DNA of 64,000 nt from the NCBI RefSeq assembly GCF_021325795.1, contig NZ_JAHPZX010000013.1:29853-93852 (forward strand), read 5' to 3'. How positions within the stretch are numbered: position 1 is the stretch's first letter; each line of letters opens with the position of its first letter. Shown here piece by piece: positions 48,500 to 55,554 of this stretch. Below the pieces are notes generated by a model that had not been told where the DNA came from, made no database searches, and saw only the letters and a list, made by a program, of their open reading frames with translations. The translations under genes were made by a program, and so were the position numbers. This DNA comes from Bordetella sp. LUAb4 (GTDB lineage Bacteria; Pseudomonadota; Gammaproteobacteria; Burkholderiales; Burkholderiaceae_B).

Positions 48500-48527
48500 G
48501 GAACTGAATCCCTGCTCGACCAACGAA
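48500..48527 (+). promoter_or_regulatory. hrp-box-like promoter, effector gene 1
   Basis: GGAAC at 48500, 16-base spacer, CAACGAA at 48521-48527. The second half begins 37 bases before the ATG. GAATCC follows GGAAC-T, as in other boxes of the island. Confidence 0.75.
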
Positions 48528-48529
48528 CA

Positions 48530-48550
48530 CCTTACTTCGCACAAGTAAGG
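48530..48550 (+). promoter_or_regulatory. Hairpin over the ribosome-binding site, gene 1
   Basis: CCTTACTT / AAGTAAGG, 8-bp arms, 5-base loop. The 3' arm contains the AAGG Shine-Dalgarno, 7 bases before the ATG. Confidence 0.65.
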
Positions 48551-48557
48551 AAAACGT

Positions 48558-50117
48558 ATGCTTCCTGGGAACATCGGTACGCCTAGCAGAGCTGCCACGT
48601 CAACCGACGCGGCAGCTCTTGACCCGCCAACCTGCGGCCGGGGAGCCGCAGGCACAGCGACCAACACGGTGAGGGAAGGTAGCTCCCGTGCCACGAACAC
48701 GAACAGCGATATCCAGCTCCCCAGGCAGCCCATAGAAATACGCGCGGCCAGCCCTAATGGCGCCTTGCGGGCGGCTAACAGCGGCCGGGGTCGCGTCCAT
48801 GCCAATTCCGGACCGGCCAATTTGGCCGAAAAGTTTCGGGCAGCGGATGCTGTCGAAGTGCATGCGGATCTCAGTCGCGCGTCGGAAGGGGCGTATCGGG
48901 ACACTGACTCCAACAGGTTGTTCCTGAAGTGGAAAAGATTGACTGCGCCGGAATGCCTGCTGCGGATGATGGCCTACGACGACGAGCAAGACGACGAGGC
49001 AATAACCGGGCTGTTGTTCAAATCGCCCACGCTAAGTGAAGCAAATCTTGTCCTCACCACGGAGTGGCTGAAAAAAGGGACCCCATATGGCACAGCCGAG
49101 ATTTTGCATTCCATCTCCAACTACGATCAGCACGATCCTGCAATCATTGCCAGGAACAGAGCCATAGAAGAGAACCTGTTGAATGAGATCGAACAAGCCC
49201 TGAAGGATGGAAAGTACGACTACTTTCTTTTCATGAAAGAAGGCAGTTCCGTGGAATATAGGCTGGTGGATGCGGCGGACGCGCGCGCAGGCACCATGAC
49301 TTACCGTTCGCTGCCAGCGGCCGTTTACGAGACAAGAGCGCCGTTCTCGCGATTGTCGGCACCGGGCCACGTCGGCATGTCCGACGTATGTGAAGACTGG
49401 GTTCTTGTTGGACTTAAACGTCTGCCGAAGCGCCCACCGGAGCATCTCCTGCTGAACCCAAGCTCCGCGTTGGAACGAGGCCACCCGCGGACCGTGAATT
49501 TCCGGGCAGCATACCCAATCAAGGTGCATACGAATTTCAGTGACGCAGGAGTGGGATTCCATTGGATTCCTGACATCGATAAGCTATTTATCAAGTCAGA
49601 AAACTTATCCGCAGTGGAATGCCTGTTCCGGATGATGGTTAGCGATAGCAAGAGGGATGAAAGAGAACTCCGCGAACTATTCCACCAAGCGCCCACGCTT
49701 GGCACTATGCCCACTCGTGCCGACACCATGAAATGGCTGCAAGAGAAAAACCCATATGCCGAAGTCGAGCTTGTGTACGATATCCACAACATAGGTATAC
49801 GCAATCGGAAAGTCATCTCAAGGAACCGCGCAAAGGAAGCCCGCCTGGTGTCTGAGATCACACATGATCTGAAGAATAAAAAGTACGACTACTTTCTTTT
49901 CGTCAGAGAAACTCATGACAACGAATTCATGTTGATACACGAGGCAGATGAGAATGCGGGCACCATCACATACCGCGCGCTCCCATCGGCCGTCTGCGAA
50001 ACGAGAGCGCCCTTCAAGCAAGTAGAGCTGCCCAACGGGGTCTTGGTAAACCAACATGACAACTGGGTCCTTTACGGACTTAAATGTCTGCCGCCGGCCT
50101 ACAACCGGAATCGATAG
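48558..50117 (+). CDS. Effector-family paralogue 1, two modules
   Basis: A 519-residue protein of the island's repeat family; I do not recognise the fold. Residues 1-85 are a Ser/Thr/Ala/Gly-rich leader with EGSSRAT. Module A (about 88-291) and module B (about 315-515) each follow the order FRA-x-x-P-V-x-V-H, ECLLRMM-like, NPY/TPYG-AE, N-RA-E, KYDYFLF, AGT-TYR-LP, ETRAPF, DW-L-GLK-LP. Module A has a tyrosine (AAVYETRAPF) where the others have a cysteine. There is no signal peptide or transmembrane segment. The gene begins the array, after pdxA. Confidence 0.7.
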   Translation: MLPGNIGTPSRAATSTDAAALDPPTCGRGAAGTATNTVREGSSRATNTNSDIQLPRQPIEIRAASPNGALRAANSGRGRVHANSGPANLAEKFRAADAVEVHADLSRASEGAYRDTDSNRLFLKWKRLTAPECLLRMMAYDDEQDDEAITGLLFKSPTLSEANLVLTTEWLKKGTPYGTAEILHSISNYDQHDPAIIARNRAIEENLLNEIEQALKDGKYDYFLFMKEGSSVEYRLVDAADARAGTMTYRSLPAAVYETRAPFSRLSAPGHVGMSDVCEDWVLVGLKRLPKRPPEHLLLNPSSALERGHPRTVNFRAAYPIKVHTNFSDAGVGFHWIPDIDKLFIKSENLSAVECLFRMMVSDSKRDERELRELFHQAPTLGTMPTRADTMKWLQEKNPYAEVELVYDIHNIGIRNRKVISRNRAKEARLVSEITHDLKNKKYDYFLFVRETHDNEFMLIHEADENAGTITYRALPSAVCETRAPFKQVELPNGVLVNQHDNWVLYGLKCLPPAYNRNR

Positions 50118-50238
50118 GGCTGCTGTCCCGAAAGATTGAGCAAACGCATACTGACCGTCTGAATCCACACCCCGGGTTTTCAGGAGGCATTACCAACACA
50201 CTGTCTAGCGTTCCCGTCCAGCGAATCGGGGTTGCAGA

Positions 50239-51456
50239 TCATGAGCTGCCATCGGCTGGTATACGCGCAGAGTAGCCTTCTGACCCAGCTTCCGCCAGTC
50301 TGGCCAGTCGCTCGTATTCACGCAGCCTTTTTTCGTGAATAGAGAAATTGATCACGGCATCAGGTAGCGGCCGAAGACCGTAAGACAAGGCCCGCAAGTT
50401 GCGTGTATTCCGCTGCTGGAATTCCAATAAGGTTTCATTTTTCTTGTTGACGACAACATCCCTTTTGTCGGGATTGCGAATCAAGTATGCCGCAGGGCGT
50501 TCGCGCGTTTGACTGTGTTTGTACAGAGAGGGCGGAGAAATAATGCTGTCCGTTTCCTGCGCGGTAGTCTCCCCATCTCTCTCCAGCAGCAGCTCTCCAG
50601 CTGCATTCCTCACGTGCAACGACTTTAGCCAGTCTTGCTCTTTATGCAGTTTTTTCGCGAATGCCAAGCTGAACATTCCACAATCATAGCGGCTACGCTG
50701 AATCTCCATCCCCACGGTCAGGAAACGCATTTTGGGCACTTCCCGTAATTCGCCTTCCAAGATTTTTGACAACCTTTGCGGAAAGACTGGTTCGAAGACA
50801 ATGACGGATGGAATTCCATCGATCAGTCGATAGTCGACTGCGCAGAAATGGATCCCCATCCTTGAGTTCAGGTTCACGATATATCGTTTCGAGGAAACTC
50901 CATTTTCGACAGCAGTTTTCAGCAGTTCGGAACCCGATACTGCAGTATCCGCATATTCCAGATTGAGGCCAGGTTTCGATAGATTTGCCGATTCGATCAA
51001 ACGAGGCATGAAGCGATAATCCAAAATGCCAAAATCAGAGGTCAAAGCCCGAAACTCCCCAGCAGTTTTTGCAGCCAGCGCTTGCCTGATGTTTCCGATA
51101 TGCTCCCGAAGCTCGGCCTTGTCCTCGGGACTCATTTCGAGTTGGGGCAATGAACCATTGGACGCGCGGACCGCTTCTGTTAGATGCAGCACGGCTTCGA
51201 CGAGGGCGGCACCGAGGATTTGCGCGCGTGGGGCGTGACCCGGATTGGCCGTACCCAATGTCACAGCCAGGTTGGGGGGCGCATCGCTGTTCGTGATGGT
51301 AGCGCGCGGGCTGGCTTCCTTGCTGGTCCGCGCATTGCCTCCTACCCATGTCTTATTGACCGCGGTCTGGTCTAGCGCTGCAACGTCATCCGTAGCGGTA
51401 GCTGTGTTGACTTCAGGGGAAGCCCTGGACGACGCACTGGGCAACTTGGTAAACAT
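50239..51456 (-). CDS. YopJ-family (C55) acetyltransferase effector
   Basis: YopJ proteins are delivered by type III secretion and acetylate Ser/Thr/Lys of host signalling proteins. This 405-residue protein carries the family's triad: H203 in GIHFCAVDYR, E222 in VIVFEPV and C259 in RYDCGMFSLAFAKKLH, in YopJ-like order and with the same His-Glu spacing of 19 as YopJ (H109, E128). Residues 1-75 are a Ser/Thr/Ala leader with MFTKL and KEASPRAT, like the module proteins around it. The C-terminal 100 residues are charged and helical. It lies within the array on the opposite strand. Confidence 0.85.
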   Translation of the reverse strand: MFTKLPSASSRASPEVNTATATDDVAALDQTAVNKTWVGGNARTSKEASPRATITNSDAPPNLAVTLGTANPGHAPRAQILGAALVEAVLHLTEAVRASNGSLPQLEMSPEDKAELREHIGNIRQALAAKTAGEFRALTSDFGILDYRFMPRLIESANLSKPGLNLEYADTAVSGSELLKTAVENGVSSKRYIVNLNSRMGIHFCAVDYRLIDGIPSVIVFEPVFPQRLSKILEGELREVPKMRFLTVGMEIQRSRYDCGMFSLAFAKKLHKEQDWLKSLHVRNAAGELLLERDGETTAQETDSIISPPSLYKHSQTRERPAAYLIRNPDKRDVVVNKKNETLLEFQQRNTRNLRALSYGLRPLPDAVINFSIHEKRLREYERLARLAEAGSEGYSARIPADGSS

Positions 51457-51486
51457 ACATTATTCCTACTGACTCAAATCGAGAGA

Positions 51487-51515
51487 TTCAATGATCGAGT
51501 CACGCGTCCAATTCC
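51487..51515 (-). promoter_or_regulatory. Degenerate hrp-like box before the YopJ gene
   Basis: On the reverse strand GGAAT, 17 bases, CATTGAA; the second half begins 37 bases before the ATG as in the other genes. Two positions of CAACGAA and the C of GGAAC differ, so this is tentative. Confidence 0.4.
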
Positions 51516-51761
51516 ACTATGTCTCGGCGACGGAATTACCAAGTAAAAACGGGTGTTTCAGGGGCGAATTTTCTCTCCGCGAGGACTCGGCACATGCGGC
51601 TATCGAAGTTCATGACACAGGCCCCCGCAGGACGATCCCAGCCCCCTTGCCTGCATCGAAGTACAATGCGAAACATCTGATTCCCTCCATCCCTTGATTC
51701 GCGAACAGGCCTACTTCCGGGCTTGCTACACACTCGGAAGCGCCCCAGCAAACCGCCTCCA

Positions 51762-52757
51762 ATGAAACGCCTCGTAAGTCTCCTGCCTGACCGCTTCACC
51801 CTCTTCCTTGTCATCACCGTCCTCATCGCCAGCTTTCTGCCGGCGCATGGCCAAGGCATTGCGTTCTTCAGCACGCTGACGAACATCGCGGTGGGCCTGC
51901 TGTTCTTCCTGCACGGTGCGCGGCTGTCGCGCGAGGCCATCATCAAGGGCTTCACGCACTGGAGCCTGCACGCGGTGATCTTTTCCACGACGTTCATCCT
52001 GTTCCCCATCATCGGCCTGCTGCTGAAACCGGTGCTGATGCCGCTGGTCACGCCTGAGCTGTACCTGGGCATCCTGTTCCTGTGCTGCCTGCCGGCCACG
52101 GTGCAGTCCGCCATCGCGTTCACGTCGATGGCGCGCGGCAACGTGCCGGCGGCGGTGTGTAGCGCCTCGGCGTCCAGCCTGATCGGCATCTTCGTCACGC
52201 CGCTGCTGGTTGGCCTGGTGATCGCCAATGCGGGCAGCGCACCGGTGTCCTTCGACGCGGTCCTCAAGATCATGCTGCAGCTGTTGCTGCCCTTCATCGT
52301 CGGCCAGATCATGCGCCGCTGGATCGGCGCCTGGGTGCACAAGCGCAAGGCCATGCTGAAGTTCGTCGATCAGGGCTCGATTCTGCTGGTGGTCTACACG
52401 GCTTTCTCCGAAGCGGTCAACGAAGGCCTGTGGCACAACACGCCGCTGGATGCGCTGCTGGGCCTGGTCGTCGCCTGCGCCGTCATCCTGGCGGTGGCCC
52501 TGCTGCTCACCACGCTGCTCGGCCGCCTGTTCGGCTTCAATCTGCCCGACCGCATCACCCTGCTGTTCTGCGGCTCGAAGAAGAGCCTGGCCAGCGGCGT
52601 GCCCATGGCCCAGGTGCTGTTCGCCGGCCATGCCGTCGGCGCTGTCGTGCTGCCCCTGATGCTGTTCCATCAGATCCAGCTGATGGTGTGCGCCGTGCTG
52701 GCCAGCCGCTGGGCCAACCGTCCGGTCGATCCGCACGAGACTGACGACCACCATTAA
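51762..52757 (+). CDS. Bile acid:sodium symporter family (YfeH-like) transporter
   Basis: A 331-residue membrane protein of the SBF/SLC10 type with about ten helices. FFLHGARLSREAI, CCLPATVQSAIAFTSMARGN and FCGSKKSLASGVPMAQVLF are the conserved crossover segments. The substrate is unknown. It is a GC-rich, ordinary-looking gene within the more AT-rich island. The start MKRLVSLLPDRF is preferred over a TTG-like head 39 bases upstream. Confidence 0.9.
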   Translation: MKRLVSLLPDRFTLFLVITVLIASFLPAHGQGIAFFSTLTNIAVGLLFFLHGARLSREAIIKGFTHWSLHAVIFSTTFILFPIIGLLLKPVLMPLVTPELYLGILFLCCLPATVQSAIAFTSMARGNVPAAVCSASASSLIGIFVTPLLVGLVIANAGSAPVSFDAVLKIMLQLLLPFIVGQIMRRWIGAWVHKRKAMLKFVDQGSILLVVYTAFSEAVNEGLWHNTPLDALLGLVVACAVILAVALLLTTLLGRLFGFNLPDRITLLFCGSKKSLASGVPMAQVLFAGHAVGAVVLPLMLFHQIQLMVCAVLASRWANRPVDPHETDDHH

Positions 52758-52897
52758 TGTCGCGCGGTGCATGTCGATATGCACCGCCACACTCGCGAGG
52801 CGTCGCAGCACGCCTCGCCCCCCTCCTCCGTTTCCGGAAAATTCCCCACCATACCTTCAACGTTCCGCACCTCGGGACGGCTTAGTCATGTACTGGC

Positions 52898-52926
52898 GGA
52901 ACTGGATCCGCAGCTTGGTTAACGAA
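52898..52926 (+). promoter_or_regulatory. hrp-box-like promoter, effector gene 2
   Basis: GGAAC at 52898, 17-base spacer, TAACGAA at 52920-52926, 39 bases before the ATG. T replaces the first C. Confidence 0.65.
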
Positions 52927-52958
52927 GCATCTAACTTTGAACCAACGAAAGGTGATGC

Positions 52959-54206
52959 ATGTTTGCCAAGTTATCCAGTATTTTCTCCTCGACCTCCCAT
53001 AGATCCAACACAACGACCGATCAGACTGACGCAGCTCCGCGCCTCAAGAGATCGAGGGGCATGAACGCTCATAAGGCGGAGAAAGGTAGCCCTCGTGCTA
53101 CCCACAGGAGGGTCGATGTCTCGCCTCCCAGGCAGGATGTGGCGATACGCACGGCAAGCCCTGGGGAAGGCTGGACGCATGTTGAAGCAGCTCCTTCGGC
53201 GCGAGAACTCGCATTGCAGGCGGAAAACAAGCAATTGCAGGCGAAGATCAATGATCTCGAGCAGCGATTGGAGCAACTCACCATGGGGTCCCCAGCTCCG
53301 TTTACGTTAGCGAACGTCCAAAAATGGATTGCCGCCCAGACCCATGCGGTGGACCAAGATAGTACCCCCGATACGGCTGCGGCCAGCGCCGCCTTTCTTC
53401 CGAAGCGGCGTGTGCCATTACGGAGGATTCCTTCGCCAAGCAGTATGGTTCCCACTCCGACGCCCCCCCAGGCGGATCTGGATCGCCTGGCCGACCCGAA
53501 CCGAAGGATTTACTGTCGCAGTGGCAATTCGGCAAACAGCGATTTGAGCGAGAATTTTCGGGCAATGGAGCCTGTCAAAGTGCACGCGAATTTCAGCAAT
53601 GAATGGAAAGGAGTCCATCTGACCGTCGACTCCAGGAAGCTGTTTCTCGTCAACTCGGACACCAAAACCGTGTCTGGACCCGAATGGCTGCTCCGGATGA
53701 TGAAGTGCGACAACATGGCCGACTCAAAAGAGATCAGGCAGCTGCTCGATCGAGCACCCGACGTAGCCCCCGGTGGACTAAGCATCTATGGAGTCGAAAA
53801 ATGGCTGAACAGAGGGACACCGTATGGCACAGCCGAGCTTTTGCATCGAGTCAAAAATCACGATCAAAAAAATCCGGAGTTCCAGGACGAGAACAGAGCC
53901 TTAGAGAAAAATATGTTGTCCGAGATAGAAGGATCTCTGGCAAACGGAAAGTTCGACTATTTCCTTTTCATCAGAGGAATTCATTCCAAGGAATACATGT
54001 TGGTGAGCTCAGCGAATGCGGCCGAGGGCACCATGACGTATCGCTCGTATCCATCGGCCGTTTGCGAGACAAGAGCACCGTTCATACGAGAGTGGCCAGA
54101 GAACGGCGTGCAGCACGACAGGCTTGAGGATTGGCACCTTTACGGCATCAAGGCTGACCAAAGGGCATACTGGTCCCCAAGCCATCCTGGGTCAAGTGAG
54201 CACTGA
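52959..54206 (+). CDS. Effector-family paralogue 2, coiled coil plus one module
   Basis: A 415-residue protein. The leader (1-75) starts MFAKLSSIFSSTSHRSN and has KGSPRAT. A coiled coil follows (about 83-108, ELALQAENKQLQAKINDL), then a Pro-rich stretch and one module (about 195-399). The module has EWLLRMMKCD, with Trp where most have Cys, and FDYFLFIRG, AVCETRAPF. Its leader and coiled coil are closest to paralogue 6. It may oligomerise through the coiled coil. Confidence 0.7.
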   Translation: MFAKLSSIFSSTSHRSNTTTDQTDAAPRLKRSRGMNAHKAEKGSPRATHRRVDVSPPRQDVAIRTASPGEGWTHVEAAPSARELALQAENKQLQAKINDLEQRLEQLTMGSPAPFTLANVQKWIAAQTHAVDQDSTPDTAAASAAFLPKRRVPLRRIPSPSSMVPTPTPPQADLDRLADPNRRIYCRSGNSANSDLSENFRAMEPVKVHANFSNEWKGVHLTVDSRKLFLVNSDTKTVSGPEWLLRMMKCDNMADSKEIRQLLDRAPDVAPGGLSIYGVEKWLNRGTPYGTAELLHRVKNHDQKNPEFQDENRALEKNMLSEIEGSLANGKFDYFLFIRGIHSKEYMLVSSANAAEGTMTYRSYPSAVCETRAPFIREWPENGVQHDRLEDWHLYGIKADQRAYWSPSHPGSSEH

Positions 54207-54243
54207 CATCCCGACCTCAGCGGCGCCGTGATCATGGCCTGAA

Positions 54244-54272
54244 GGAACCGGATCCGAAGCCCGGTCAACGAA
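54244..54272 (+). promoter_or_regulatory. hrp-box-like promoter, effector gene 3
   Basis: GGAACC at 54244, CAACGAA at 54266-54272 (16 bases after GGAACC). The second half begins 38 bases before the ATG. Confidence 0.78.
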
Positions 54273-54273
54273 G

Positions 54274-54297
54274 CCTCTACTTTCAATAAAGTAGAGG
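54274..54297 (+). promoter_or_regulatory. Hairpin over the ribosome-binding site, gene 3
   Basis: CCTCTACTTT / AAAGTAGAGG, a perfect 10-bp stem with a CAAT loop. GAGG in the 3' arm is the Shine-Dalgarno, 6 bases before the ATG. Confidence 0.7.
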
Positions 54298-54303
54298 TGA
54301 AGT

Positions 54304-55395
54304 ATGTTTACCAGGCTCTCCAATATGTTCTCTGGGGCCGTCCATGAAACCAGCACGGCGACCGCGCCAACCGACGCGGCATCTCCAGGCACGTCGGCAC
54401 ACGCCGGGACATCAGCAGGCGCGGCGACCAGCACGGCAAGAGAAGGTAGCCCCCGTGCTACCCGCGGAAACGGCGCTGTCTCGTTTGCCAAGCAAGCTGT
54501 TGAGATACGCTCGGTGGGCACAGGTGAAGACCAATCCCATGTTGAAAGCAGAACTTCCGCGGCTGAACCCGCCCCTCCTACGGCGCGGGAACTCGCGTTG
54601 CAGGCAGAGATCAACCAGCTCAAGCGGACAGTCGAGGAACTCACAGCGCAAACGAACGCAGCAGCTCGTGGTGCCATCTCGTATAAGGATTCCCCTCGCT
54701 GGGCCCCTCCCGGGAACGATCGGCCGACTATTGATTTATCCGAGAATGTTCGCGCAATGCATCCTGTCAAGGTGCACGCGGATTTCCGCCCAGAAACGGA
54801 GTGCTCATTCGAAGAAATCAATAGGATCGGCGACTCGAACAGGGTGTTTCTCAGGTGGGACAATAACCCTCCATCCGCGGCGGAATGCCTGTTACGGATG
54901 ATGATCTGCGACATGGTCGACGAAGAGCAGATTGGCAAGATACACGACTCCCCACTCGATCTTCACGCTAAAGCCAATCCCTTTCACGTCCGGCAATGGC
55001 TGGACAAAGGGACGCGATACGGCAAAGCCGAACTTCTTCATTCGATCGACAACCACAACGATCACATTGAAGGCATCCTGGACAGCAACAGAGCCGTGGA
55101 AAAAAATGTGGTGTCCGAGATGGAGCAACTTCTGAAGGAGGGAAAATTCGATTATTTCCTGTTCATCAGGGGAAACCACAGGAAGCAATTCATGCTGGTA
55201 CACGCAGCGGACGCACTTGCGGGCACCATTACCTACCGCTCGCTTCCAACGGAAGTCTGCGAGACAAGAGCGCCATTTTTACGGCAGCCGTCATGCACTG
55301 GCGAAATGCAGGACATTCTCGAGGATTGGTCTCTTTTCGGACTGAAAGCTGATCCGAACCTCGCCTTGGCATCCACGGTGTCGCGCGCAAAGTAA
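54304..55395 (+). CDS. Effector-family paralogue 3, coiled coil plus one module
   Basis: A 363-residue protein with leader (1-90, MFTRLSNMFSG and REGSPRAT), coiled coil (about 96-117, ELALQAEINQLKRTVEEL) and one divergent module (about 144-351). The module keeps AECLLRMM, GTRYGKAELLH, FDYFLFIRG and EVCETRAPF but is more divergent in its first half. It follows paralogue 2 in 97 bases. Confidence 0.7.
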   Translation: MFTRLSNMFSGAVHETSTATAPTDAASPGTSAHAGTSAGAATSTAREGSPRATRGNGAVSFAKQAVEIRSVGTGEDQSHVESRTSAAEPAPPTARELALQAEINQLKRTVEELTAQTNAAARGAISYKDSPRWAPPGNDRPTIDLSENVRAMHPVKVHADFRPETECSFEEINRIGDSNRVFLRWDNNPPSAAECLLRMMICDMVDEEQIGKIHDSPLDLHAKANPFHVRQWLDKGTRYGKAELLHSIDNHNDHIEGILDSNRAVEKNVVSEMEQLLKEGKFDYFLFIRGNHRKQFMLVHAADALAGTITYRSLPTEVCETRAPFLRQPSCTGEMQDILEDWSLFGLKADPNLALASTVSRAK

Positions 55396-55495
55396 TAGGA
55401 GGCTCGTCGGAAATTTCGAACGCATTTGAGGATGGCGCCGTTACCCAAACGACCTCCAGCCCCCCATCCTCATGGCGCTTTCGTCATGCCTTGGC

Positions 55496-55524
55496 GGAAC
55501 CAAATCCATAGCCCGGACAACGAA
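55496..55524 (+). promoter_or_regulatory. hrp-box-like promoter, effector gene 4
   Basis: GGAACC at 55496, CAACGAA at 55518-55524, 16 bases after GGAACC and 37 bases before the ATG. Confidence 0.78.
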
Positions 55525-55554
55525 ATCTCCAACTTTGAACAGGTAAGGCGATTT

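Noticed and set aside
53000..54130. Other forward frames within paralogues 2, 4 and 5 (e.g. 53603-54127, 57660-58142)
   Set aside because: They are out-of-frame shadows of the module genes with no ribosome-binding sites.
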